Assembly: GCA_934122115.1 (NCBI GenBank)
Contig: CAKOVU010000006.1
Location: forward strand, 1-64,000
Direction of reading: 5' to 3'
From: UMGS1901 sp934122115
GTDB taxonomy: Bacteria > Bacillota > Clostridia > TANB77 > CAG-508
DNA length: 64,000 nt
The first letter of the stretch is position 1, and the number at the start of each line of letters is the position of its first letter. Shown piece by piece: positions 1 through 7,524 of this stretch. The notes beneath the pieces were generated by a model that saw only the letters and a list, made by a program, of their open reading frames with translations, had not been told where the DNA came from and did no database searches. The position numbers and the translations under genes are program-made.

Positions 1-1
1 A

Positions 2-1084
2 AACGTAAAAACAACAGGAGGCGGAAACGATTGCTATTGGGTATGGATACCAAGATACGCATACCAAGTGCCAACAAAAAGTAGTACAGCATCAACAATA
101 CAAATAAAATTCCTAGAAGGAAAAACAAATAAGCCAATCGGAGAAACAACAGAGATAACAAATACAACACCAACACCAGGAAGTTGGGTAGTGCATCCAG
201 CATTTACAAATGCAGGGAATGGAGGCTTCGGAGAATTAAGTGGAATATGGGTTGCAAAATATGAAGCAAGTAGTAATAGTACAATAGTAGTAGAAAACCC
301 AAGTGAAGACCAATTAGCCAATTACGGAAGAGATAGTTGGACTAATACAAGTTTTAAAGTAAGAATAAAACCAAATGTAACAAGTTGGAGAGCAATAAGT
401 GTAGGAGAAATATTTACAGTATGTAAAAACATAACAACAACAGGAAACTCATTAGAAGGAACAACTAATATAGATTCGCATATGATGAAAAATACAGAAT
501 GGGGAGCAGTAGCCTATTTAAGTAGAAGCCAATACGGAAAAAATAGTGCAGTATATAATAACCCATATTGGAACGATAATGATTATAACGGAACAAAATA
601 TTATTCACCAATAACAGGCTTATGCGGAAAAACGCAGAATTACGCTACAAAAACATACAATGACCCAAATGTGTACAAATATAATACAACAGAAGGAAAA
701 AATGCAAGTACAACAGGAAATGTATACGGAGTATACGATATGGCAGGAGGAGCATGGGAATATGTAGCAGCAGTATTAAGTAGCAAAAAATCAAGTGGAA
801 GCTATTATAATTTCACAAATATAGATACCAAGTATTATGAAAGCTATGATGCTTATGATAACAGCAAATACGGAGATGCTATGTATGAAACATCAATGAA
901 CTCAGAGGGTAGCACGAGCTGGGACGGCGACTACTCGACGTTTGTTACGGAGTCTTACCCTGTGTTCGAACGCGGTGGTCGTGCTCGCTATTGGGACTAT
1001 GCAGGAGTGTTTGCTTTCAACCGTGATGGCGGAGGTACCTTTGCCTACGTCAGCTTCCGTCCGTGCTTAGTTAGTCCGCAGTAG
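2..1084 (+). CDS. DGR target protein with C-type-lectin (FGE-like) fold, 5' end outside window
   Basis: The frame is open from base 2, so the N-terminus lies upstream; about 360 residues are visible. The internal GTG at 68 has no reason to be the start because the YWVWIPRYAYQ stretch before it is in frame. Motifs such as FWVAKYEAS-like GIWVAKYEAS, NTEWGAVAYLS and VYDMAGGAWEYV resemble the formylglycine-generating-enzyme type of C-type lectin fold used by many DGR targets. The last 50 residues (GGRARYWDYAGVFAFN to FRPCLVSPQ) are the variable region, with changed residues clustered as expected for a binding surface. The 3' end is clearly richer in GC than the rest of the gene. Relatives in Clostridia often carry a prepilin-like N-terminus; that part cannot be checked here. 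Role inferred: a surface-displayed, diversified ligand-binding protein. Confidence 0.85.
   Translation, partial: NVKTTGGGNDCYWVWIPRYAYQVPTKSSTASTIQIKFLEGKTNKPIGETTEITNTTPTPGSWVVHPAFTNAGNGGFGELSGIWVAKYEASSNSTIVVENPSEDQLANYGRDSWTNTSFKVRIKPNVTSWRAISVGEIFTVCKNITTTGNSLEGTTNIDSHMMKNTEWGAVAYLSRSQYGKNSAVYNNPYWNDNDYNGTKYYSPITGLCGKTQNYATKTYNDPNVYKYNTTEGKNASTTGNVYGVYDMAGGAWEYVAAVLSSKKSSGSYYNFTNIDTKYYESYDAYDNSKYGDAMYETSMNSEGSTSWDGDYSTFVTESYPVFERGGRARYWDYAGVFAFNRDGGGTFAYVSFRPCLVSPQ
930..1080 (+). repeat. DGR variable repeat (VR)
   Basis: This 151-base stretch aligns without gaps to 1261-1411 (offset 331). There are 19 mismatches; 18 fall where the other copy has A, changed to T, G or C. The single exception is C to G at 940. 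The last 30 bases are identical in both copies except at the stop codon boundary (CCGCAG here, CCGCAC in the template), as expected for an initiation-of-mutagenic-homing region. It encodes the C-terminal end of the target protein. Confidence 0.93.
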
Positions 1085-1212
1085 TGGCTTTGATACTTGA
1101 GCCTTGAAAAGGAAATAGTAGAAGATATGGTGCATGGGCTTGATAAATTTTAGGCTTGCAGAAATTAGAAAGCCCGTGCAAACGCATGAAATGCGAATGA
1201 ATTTAAATTAGT

Positions 1213-1244
1213 TATATCATCGTAAGCAATTACGATATGATATA
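1213..1244 (+). other. Hairpin between VR and TR
   Basis: Arms 1213-1218 plus 1219-1225 pair with 1239-1244 plus 1230-1236, giving 6 + 7 base pairs, a GCAA tetraloop and a two-base bulge (1237-1238). It lies 16 bases upstream of the template repeat. It has no following T-run, so it is not a classical terminator. It may be a structural part of the template RNA that the reverse transcriptase or Avd recognises (inference). Confidence 0.5.
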
Positions 1245-1260
1245 AAAGGATTAAACTGTT

Positions 1261-1411
1261 ACTACTCGAACTTTGTTACGGAGTCAAACCCTGTGTTCAA
1301 ACGCGGTGGTCATGCTAACAATTGGGACAATGCAGGAGTGTTTGCATTCAACCGTAATAACGGAGGTACCAATGCCAACAACAGCTTCCGTCCGTGCTTA
1401 GTTAGTCCGCA
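1261..1411 (+). repeat. DGR template repeat (TR)
   Basis: This is the adenine-rich copy of the variable repeat, in the same orientation and 180 bases downstream of it. AAC and AAT triplets stand where the variable copy has changed codons, for example GCTAACAATTGG here against GCTCGCTATTGG. In a DGR this segment is transcribed and copied by the reverse transcriptase with adenine-specific errors, and the cDNA replaces the VR. No ribosome binding site or gene start precedes it, so the short reading frame through it is not taken as a gene. Confidence 0.93.
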
Positions 1412-1598
1412 CTTTGATGCTCACATTTGGGAACTTTTGTTGCCCAAAAATCCAGAGGGATGTTTCTTTACGGAGAACATTGAGTGATCTAGTATCAAAG
1501 AAGTTTAATTCTTTTGGTATAAGCTTGTTCTTATATCATAAACACATTAATAGTAATTTTGAGTTAGTAGTAAAATGGCGAAAATTTGGAATTATGGG

Positions 1599-1628
1599 AG
1601 GCAGTATGAAAATACTGCCTTTTTTTAT
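1599..1628 (+). terminator. Rho-independent terminator after TR
   Basis: A perfect 9-bp stem (AGGCAGTAT / ATACTGCCT) with a GAAA loop is followed by seven T. It closes the transcript that would contain the target gene and template repeat. Confidence 0.85.
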
Positions 1629-1704
1629 ATTTGAATCTCAATTCCCGAAAAATAAAAAATTAACTTTTGGGGGATTAGATAATGAAAAACATTTATGTAT
1701 TCTA

Positions 1705-1734
1705 TTGAAAAACATCACTCTTATATGGTATAAA
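1705..1734 (+). promoter_or_regulatory. Candidate promoter for the DUF3800 gene
   Basis: TTGAAA at 1705-1710 and TATAAA at 1729-1734 are separated by 18 bases. The DUF3800 reading frame begins 32 bases downstream. Confidence 0.45.
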
Positions 1735-1765
1735 TATACCTATAAGACAAAAAACGTGGATTAAG

Positions 1766-2443
1766 GTGATATATATTAAAAGATTAAATATATTTGTAGA
1801 TGAGAGTGGGGATTTTGGATTTGTGAATGGTAGTTCTGACTTATATGCAGTCTCGTTTACATTGCATGAGAGTTCTAATTCAATAAAGGCTGAACTAGAA
1901 TATCTTAATAAAAAATTAACTGAGCTTAATTATACAGGAATGATACATTTAGCTTATCTGATTGCAAAAAGAGGAGACTATTCTCATTTTGAGTTTGAAC
2001 AAAGAAAAAGTATATTTTGGGCAATATTTTATTTTTCAAGTAGAGTGAAAGTAAAAATAAGAACTATTATTGTAGATAAAAAATATATAAATAAAAAAAT
2101 GCAACTTAATAGAGCTTTAGCAAATGAAATAAATTGTTTTATTAATGATAATAAAGATTACCTAGCAACATTTGATAAAATTGTTATTTATTACGACAAC
2201 GGACAAGAAACTTTGGCAACTATATTAGATACGATTTTTGCTACAAATTCAAAAGTAGAAAGAAGAGTAGAATTTGACCATACTAAAAAACGTTTATTTC
2301 AAATTTCAGATATGCTAACTGTTATAGATAAATTAGATTATAAAAGAAAGAACAACATTCAATTTACAAAAGCTGAGAAATATTTTTTTAGTGGTAAAGA
2401 TTTTAGACATATTATAAATTTATTAAAAAATAAAAGAATATAA
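1766..2443 (+). CDS. DUF3800 domain protein
   Basis: The protein has 225 residues. The N-terminal motif IFVDESGDFG is the signature of the DUF3800 family, which has an RNase-H-like fold with acidic residues and is common in phages, mobile elements and defence loci; its function is not established. Further acidic positions include YYDNG near residue 151 and a C-terminal SDMLTVIDK segment that matches the family's later motif. The start is GTG at 1766, preceded by only a weak purine stretch (TTAAGG), so the start is uncertain. It sits between the DGR template repeat and the convergent reverse transcriptase gene. It may be a cargo gene of the element or an unrelated passenger. Confidence 0.7.
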   Translation: MIYIKRLNIFVDESGDFGFVNGSSDLYAVSFTLHESSNSIKAELEYLNKKLTELNYTGMIHLAYLIAKRGDYSHFEFEQRKSIFWAIFYFSSRVKVKIRTIIVDKKYINKKMQLNRALANEINCFINDNKDYLATFDKIVIYYDNGQETLATILDTIFATNSKVERRVEFDHTKKRLFQISDMLTVIDKLDYKRKNNIQFTKAEKYFFSGKDFRHIINLLKNKRI

Positions 2444-2448
2444 AAAAT

Positions 2449-2474
2449 AAAACCATCCGTCTGGATGGTTTTCG
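2449..2474 (+). terminator. Terminator hairpin between DUF3800 and the RT gene
   Basis: A 10-bp stem (AAAACCATCC / GGATGGTTTT) with loop GTCT follows the DUF3800 stop by six bases. The A-run on its left and the T-run on its right let it work in both directions. From 2475 to 2618 I see one more imperfect hairpin (GTTGACGC / GCATCAAC, 2474-2492) and otherwise nothing recognisable. Confidence 0.65.
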
Positions 2475-2618
2475 TTGACGCTAAGCATCAACTCGGGTCA
2501 GGTCCTATTTTAACAAGTTATTTCAGACCTAGTAGAAATCTATCTACAATAAATAGTATTCCTTAATTTATTTAATTATACACTACTTTTTTAAAAAAGT
2601 ATAGAGTTTTATTAAATA

Positions 2619-3701
2619 TTATGTAATATCTTTCAAAAATTGTTCATATAATTTTTTCCTTGTGGTTTCAGTATATAGAAAATCACAAGAGTTTAGAATT
2701 TTGGTTTGCAGTTTATAAGAATCTGCATGAGAAGAATGACCAAGCCAAGAATTTAAACTTTGCAATGTTTGTGTAATGTTTAAATTACCAGAATGCCACT
2801 TTTTATTCCATTTTTTAACATTATTTTTAATTTTTGTTTTGCTAGATTTACGTAATAGCCTATGTGTAATGAAAGTTCTATAACCGCAAAAGTTAACACC
2901 CATTTGATATGGGTAATATCTAGATTTTGCATTTAGTTTCAATTTCAATTTTGAAGAAATAAAATCTTCAATTAAAGCTTTTGCTTCTTTACATTCTTGT
3001 TTAGTCTTTAGCAGAATTATGAAATCATCCATGTATCGCACATAATATTTACATTTTAAAACATGTTTTGCGTAACAATCTAATTCATTTAAATAGATAT
3101 TTGCAAAAAATTGAGAAGTGTAGTTTCCAATAGGAATTCCAACTTCACTTTCTTTACTATGACCGTCAAAAACAAGTAAATGTGTAAATTCAAGCAGACG
3201 TTTGTCGGAAATATATCTGGATAAAATATCAAATAAAACATTTCTATTAATGCTATAAAAGTATTTGCTAATATCACATTTTAAAATCCAGAAATCACCA
3301 TAATTTCGCTTGAAAATTCTCATATACTTTTGAATTTGCTCTATAGCACCGTGAGTTCCTTTATTCTCTAAGCAAGCAAAACTAGTATTTATAAATCGAG
3401 GTAGAATATATGGCTTGATAAATTCTTCCACATACCATTGGTGCACAATTCTATCTCTGTATGGTAAAGCCTGAATAATCCTTTCTTTCGGCTCATATAT
3501 TTTAAATTCTTTGTATTCTCCAACACTGTAAGTTTTATTATAAATATCCTTAAATAAAATATTAAGATTTTTTTCTAAATCCATTTCGAATAGTATAACT
3601 TCATTTTTATAAACTTTATGCTTTCTGGCTCTTAGGTGGGCTAAATATAATTTCTCAAATGTTAATTTTTTATAAAATGTATTCTTTATCGTTTTAGACA
3701 T
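2619..3701 (-). CDS. DGR reverse transcriptase
   Basis: This is an RNA-directed DNA polymerase of about 360 residues. The catalytic YMDD box sits in YYVRYMDDFIILL. The preceding motif reads GIPIGNYTSQFFAN: the IGxxxSQ form that marks DGR reverse transcriptases, in place of the QGxxxSP form of group II introns. Motifs WILKCDISKYFYSI and TSFACLENKGTH are the conserved earlier blocks. It would copy the template-repeat RNA and misincorporate at adenines. The start at 3701 (MSKTIKN) has a GGATTT-type purine stretch and overlaps the avd stop by 16 bases; an upstream in-frame ATG at 3731 is less likely. It is the last gene of a three-gene minus-strand operon, convergent to the target gene. Confidence 0.93.
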   Translation of the reverse strand: MSKTIKNTFYKKLTFEKLYLAHLRARKHKVYKNEVILFEMDLEKNLNILFKDIYNKTYSVGEYKEFKIYEPKERIIQALPYRDRIVHQWYVEEFIKPYILPRFINTSFACLENKGTHGAIEQIQKYMRIFKRNYGDFWILKCDISKYFYSINRNVLFDILSRYISDKRLLEFTHLLVFDGHSKESEVGIPIGNYTSQFFANIYLNELDCYAKHVLKCKYYVRYMDDFIILLKTKQECKEAKALIEDFISSKLKLKLNAKSRYYPYQMGVNFCGYRTFITHRLLRKSSKTKIKNNVKKWNKKWHSGNLNITQTLQSLNSWLGHSSHADSYKLQTKILNSCDFLYTETTRKKLYEQFLKDIT

Positions 3702-4042
3702 GAAGAAATCCATCCACCAAGCATCTTGCAAATTTCTGTAAGCTTATCACTCCAAGTAGCATAATTCTGCATGGAAATATATTTATATTTAAAGGAAATT
3801 CGCATATGCACCTGCAAAAGTTTTAAACAAGCATCCAGCTCATTCAGATATTTTAACTTTTCTTGGCGATTATAAATTTTTAGAGAATATATTAAAAGCC
3901 TAAGACCAGAATATAAAGCATTTTTTATTTCATCTACTAAAGCAAACTTTTCGCTTTTAGGATATTTCCTGACTAAATCGTTAGAATAATAAATTAAATC
4001 TAGATATTTTTGATAAATAATTGTCTCATCATTTGTTTTCAT
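3686..4042 (-). CDS. avd: Accessory variability determinant (Avd-like) four-helix protein
   Basis: The protein has 118 residues and is predicted to be almost entirely helical. The sequence IYQKYLDLIYYSNDLVRKYPKSEK resembles the start of Avd proteins and of the related 23S rRNA intervening-sequence/S23 family, whose members form four-helix bundles. Avd proteins assemble as a basic pentameric barrel that binds the reverse transcriptase and template RNA. Its overlap with the reverse transcriptase gene on one side and the MutS-like gene on the other shows co-translation. Two starts are possible: ATG 4042 (12 bases after an AGGAG) and ATG 4054 (directly abutting it); I chose 4042 because the conserved part begins there. 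Confidence 0.82.
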   Translation of the reverse strand: MKTNDETIIYQKYLDLIYYSNDLVRKYPKSEKFALVDEIKNALYSGLRLLIYSLKIYNRQEKLKYLNELDACLKLLQVHMRISFKYKYISMQNYATWSDKLTEICKMLGGWISSCLKR

Positions 4043-4448
4043 TTGTGCTTTCATCTCCTAATATTTTTTTGAAATTTGATAATATGTTAAATGCTTGAAT
4101 AGGAGATAATTCGTTGATATTAATCTCTTTCATTTTGTTAACAATACTTACTATCTCTAAATTGCTTAAATAATCAGTATTAGAAGAAACAATTGAAGAA
4201 TTTTCATCTATTATGCAAAAATTAAAGCCACGTTCTTTTAAAATTGTGGTATATTTTTGCAAACTATTAACTGGAAAACCACATTTTACTACGTCGTCGT
4301 TTAATTTGGTTAGCTTTAAATTCAATTCTTGAGATACCAGTTTAGCATCACCATCCAGAAAAATAAAAAACATACCAGACTTGAATAGATATAATTGATC
4401 CTCATTAGTGTTTTTCAATTCAACATATCTTTTGTACAATTTACTCAT
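4029..4448 (-). CDS. Small MutS domain-I-like DGR accessory protein
   Basis: The protein has 139 residues. The stretch from YKRYVELK through LYLFKSGMFFIFLDGDA to KCGFPVNSLQKYTTILKERG follows the N-terminal mismatch-recognition domain of MutS (family pattern: YxxLK, FRMGDFYE, PxxAxxxYxxxLxxxG). The Phe-x-Glu wedge of true MutS is not conserved (FIF instead), and the ATPase and clamp domains are absent. MutS-like open reading frames are a known accessory class in clostridial DGRs. The ATG at 4448 has a good AAGGAG site. It is the first gene of the operon with avd and the reverse transcriptase, so a role in handling the mismatched cDNA/VR heteroduplex or the template RNA is plausible but unproven. 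Confidence 0.75.
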   Translation of the reverse strand: MSKLYKRYVELKNTNEDQLYLFKSGMFFIFLDGDAKLVSQELNLKLTKLNDDVVKCGFPVNSLQKYTTILKERGFNFCIIDENSSIVSSNTDYLSNLEIVSIVNKMKEININELSPIQAFNILSNFKKILGDESTNENK

Positions 4449-4483
4449 AATTCACACTCCTTAAAATAATTTAAATCGGCAGT

Positions 4484-4489
4484 ATTATA
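4484..4489 (-). promoter_or_regulatory. Candidate -10 box for the RT operon
   Basis: TATAAT on the minus strand lies 36 bases upstream of the MutS-like gene start. No good -35 box lies at 16-18 bases, so the operon may be weakly expressed or need an activator. Confidence 0.4.
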
Positions 4490-4579
4490 CAATAACAATA
4501 AATAACAAAAAATGACAAAAAGTACTACAGAGAATAAAAAGTTGGAATTAGAAAAAAGGGAGAAAAAAGAGTAAAATTA

Positions 4580-4608
4580 TTGCAATTTCAAACAAAAAGT
4601 GATATATT
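4580..4608 (+). promoter_or_regulatory. Promoter of ileS
   Basis: TTGCAA (4580-4585) and TATATT (4603-4608) are separated by 17 bases. Confidence 0.6.
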
Positions 4609-4632
4609 AATTACGAATTATTAGCTATAATA

Positions 4633-4659
4633 AGGACGAAATTCAATCCATTTCGTCCT
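4633..4659 (+). other. Leader hairpin upstream of ileS
   Basis: A perfect 9-bp stem (AGGACGAAA / TTTCGTCCT) with a 9-base loop lies in the ileS leader. It is not followed by a T-run. No T-box consensus (AGGGTGGNACCGCG) is present, so this is not a standard tRNA-sensing leader. Confidence 0.5.
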
Positions 4660-4712
4660 ATTGTGTTAGGAGAAGTGGATTTTTGATATTAGAATAAAAG
4701 GAGAGGATAGAA

Positions 4713-7499
4713 ATGGAAGAGAAAAAAGACTATGGGAAAACATTGAATTTGCCAAAAACAGATTTTCCAATGAGAGCAAGTTTGCCAGAAAACGAACCTA
4801 AAATCCAAAAAGATGTATTTGAAAATGGTTTGTATGAAGAAATGTTAAAAAAGAATGAAGGACATGAGCAATTTATATTACATGATGGACCTCCATATGC
4901 AAACGGAGAAATACATACAGGTCATGCGCTTAATAAAATATTAAAGGATACAATAGTTAGATATAAAAATTTAAGAGGCTATTATACACCATACATTCCT
5001 GGATTTGATACACACGGATTGCCAACAGAAATAAAAGCAATAAATGCTTTGGGATTAAATAAAGATGATGAAGATGTAATTAAATTCAGAAATACTTGTA
5101 GAGATTTTGCGGCTAAATATGCAAAAATTCAAGCTGATGGATTTAAAAGATTAGGAGTACTTGCTGATTGGGAGCATCCTTACATCACATTCCAACCAGA
5201 AATGGAAGCAAGGCAAATTGGTGTTTTTGGAGCAATGTATCATAAAGGATATATTTATAAAGGATTAAAGCCAGTTTACTGGTGTGCAGATTGCGAAACA
5301 GCATTAGCAGAAGCTGAAATAGAATATGCCGATGATAAGGCTACATCTATTTACGTAAAGTTTCCATTAAAAGATGCATTAGGAAAATTTGAAGAAGAAA
5401 ATTCATATATGGTAATTTGGACTACAACTCCATGGACTCTACCTGGAAATATGGGCATAACTGTAGGACCAGAATTTGAATATAGCTTAGTAAAAGCAGA
5501 AAAAGATGGAAAAGTAGAAAATTACATTATAGCGAGTGAATTAGTAGAAAGAGTAATGAAACTTGCAGAAATAGAAAAATTTGAAACTGTTAAAACACTA
5601 AAAGGAACAGAGCTAGAGGGAATGCTTTGCAAGCACCCATTCTTAGATAGAGATTCTAGAGTTGTTTTAGGTAGTGAAGATACAGTAGATGTAGATTTAG
5701 CTGAAGGTACAGGTCTTGTACATACAGCACCTGGCTATGGTAAAGAAGACTATTTATGTGGATTAAAGAACAAATTAGATATAGTTGTAACTGTAGATAG
5801 CAAAGGTCACCAAACAGAAGGAGCAGGTCCTTTTGCAGGAATGTTCTATGCAAAATCTAATAAGGAAATAATAAAATACTTAGAAGAAAATGGATTATTA
5901 TTACAAAAACAAGAATTAGTTCACTCTTATCCTCATTGCTGGAGATGTAAAAAGCCTATAATCTATAGAGCTACAGACCAATGGTTTGCTTCTGTTGATG
6001 GATTTAGAAAAGAAGCATTAGAAGCAATAAAGAATGTTGATTGGATTCCTTCATGGGGTGAAGAACGTATAACAAACATGATAAAAGATAGAAATGATTG
6101 GTGTATTTCTAGACAACGTACATGGGGAGTGCCACTTCCAATATTCTATTGTGAAGATTGTGGACATGAATATGTTACAGATGAAAGCATTAAGAAAATA
6201 CAAGATATAGTTAGAAAAGAAGGAACTAATGCTTGGTTTGAAAAAGATGCAAGCGAATTAATGCCAGAAGGTGCAACTTGCCCTGAATGTGGATGCAAGA
6301 AATTTAGAAAAGAAAAAGATATAATGGATGTATGGTTTGATTCTGGTTCTACTCACCAAAGTGTATTAGTAGAAAGAGGCCTAAACTATCCAGCAGACTT
6401 ATACTTAGAGGGAAGCGACCAATATAGAGGATGGTTCCAATCATCATTATTAACATCAATTGCGATGAATGGAATAGCACCATATAAGCAAGTATTAACA
6501 CACGGATTCGTAACAGATGCACAAGGCAGAAAAATGTCGAAGAGCCTAGGAAATGGAATAGCACCACAAGAAGTTGTAGATGAATTTGGAGCAGATATAT
6601 TAAGATTATGGGTATTATCTTCTGATTTCAAATCAGATGTTAGTATGTCTAAAGATATATTAAAGCAAACTGCAGAAGTTTACAGAAAAATAAGAAATAC
6701 TGCAAGATTCATATTAGGAAATACATCAGATTTCAATCCAGATACAGATAAAGTGGAATACAAAGACTTATTAGAAATAGATAAGTGGGCTTTAACAAGA
6801 TTAAATAAATTGGTTCAAGATTGTACAGCTAACTTTGATAAATATGATTTCCATTTAGTATATCATGATGTAAACCAATTCTGTGTAACATATATGAGTA
6901 ACTTCTACTTAGATATAATAAAAGATAGATTATATACATCAAAGCCTGATTCTTTGAAGAGAAGAGCAGCACAAACAACAATGTATATCATATTAGATAA
7001 GTTAATTAAAATATTAACACCAATGATTCCATTTACAGCAGAAGAAATTTGGAAATACATGAAGCATAGCGAAAAAGAGCAAGTTAATAGCTGTATGCTT
7101 GTAAATTGGCCAACTGTTGAACCAGAATACAATAACGAAGAGTTAAGCAAAAAATGGGAAAAGATAATGAGCTTAAAATCTGATGTTGCTAAAGAGTTGG
7201 AATTAGCAAGAGCAGATAAAATAATAGGACATTCTTTGAATGCTAAAGTTACTTTATATGTTGATGAAAAAGACTATGAAGAAATGAAGAAAGACCAAGA
7301 TTTATTATTATCAGTATTTATAGTATCTGATTTAGTAATAGAGAAGAATAATAGAAAAGATGATAATAAGATAGGAATAAAAATATCTCAAGCAGAAGGT
7401 CAAAAGTGTGAAAGATGCTGGATGTATAGCACAACTGTTGGAGAAGATAAAGAAAACCCAACAATATGCCATAGATGTAGCGAGGAATTAAAAGCCTAA
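4713..7499 (+). CDS. ileS: Isoleucyl-tRNA synthetase
   Basis: The cytoplasmic class I enzyme of 928 residues charges tRNA-Ile. The HIGH motif is HTGH at residues 68-71 within DGPPYANGEIHTGH, and KMSKS is at 607-611. The editing (CP1) domain lies between them, including the conserved WTTTPWTLPGN. The C-terminal zinc site CERCW...CHRC near residue 905 marks the bacterial zinc-containing type. Length and domain order are normal for the family. The ATG at 4713 follows a strong GGAGAGG site. A separate transcription unit from the DGR operon, which points the other way. Confidence 0.97.
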   Translation: MEEKKDYGKTLNLPKTDFPMRASLPENEPKIQKDVFENGLYEEMLKKNEGHEQFILHDGPPYANGEIHTGHALNKILKDTIVRYKNLRGYYTPYIPGFDTHGLPTEIKAINALGLNKDDEDVIKFRNTCRDFAAKYAKIQADGFKRLGVLADWEHPYITFQPEMEARQIGVFGAMYHKGYIYKGLKPVYWCADCETALAEAEIEYADDKATSIYVKFPLKDALGKFEEENSYMVIWTTTPWTLPGNMGITVGPEFEYSLVKAEKDGKVENYIIASELVERVMKLAEIEKFETVKTLKGTELEGMLCKHPFLDRDSRVVLGSEDTVDVDLAEGTGLVHTAPGYGKEDYLCGLKNKLDIVVTVDSKGHQTEGAGPFAGMFYAKSNKEIIKYLEENGLLLQKQELVHSYPHCWRCKKPIIYRATDQWFASVDGFRKEALEAIKNVDWIPSWGEERITNMIKDRNDWCISRQRTWGVPLPIFYCEDCGHEYVTDESIKKIQDIVRKEGTNAWFEKDASELMPEGATCPECGCKKFRKEKDIMDVWFDSGSTHQSVLVERGLNYPADLYLEGSDQYRGWFQSSLLTSIAMNGIAPYKQVLTHGFVTDAQGRKMSKSLGNGIAPQEVVDEFGADILRLWVLSSDFKSDVSMSKDILKQTAEVYRKIRNTARFILGNTSDFNPDTDKVEYKDLLEIDKWALTRLNKLVQDCTANFDKYDFHLVYHDVNQFCVTYMSNFYLDIIKDRLYTSKPDSLKRRAAQTTMYIILDKLIKILTPMIPFTAEEIWKYMKHSEKEQVNSCMLVNWPTVEPEYNNEELSKKWEKIMSLKSDVAKELELARADKIIGHSLNAKVTLYVDEKDYEEMKKDQDLLLSVFIVSDLVIEKNNRKDDNKIGIKISQAEGQKCERCWMYSTTVGEDKENPTICHRCSEELKA

Positions 7500-7524
7500 A
7501 AATAAATTCGAATGAGGAGCAAAA

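Noticed and set aside
1293..1764. Two reading frames over and after the template repeat as genes
   Set aside because: One is the template repeat itself, without a ribosome site. The other runs through a strong terminator and has no protein-like pattern.
2619..3701. Group II intron or retron reverse transcriptase
   Set aside because: The motif is IGxxxSQ, an Avd-like gene is present and a VR/TR pair lies nearby. No intron domain V or maturase/endonuclease domain is seen.
4580..4712. T-box riboswitch upstream of ileS
   Set aside because: The leader is short and lacks the AGGGTGGNACCGCG-like bulge and antiterminator; only a simple hairpin is present.
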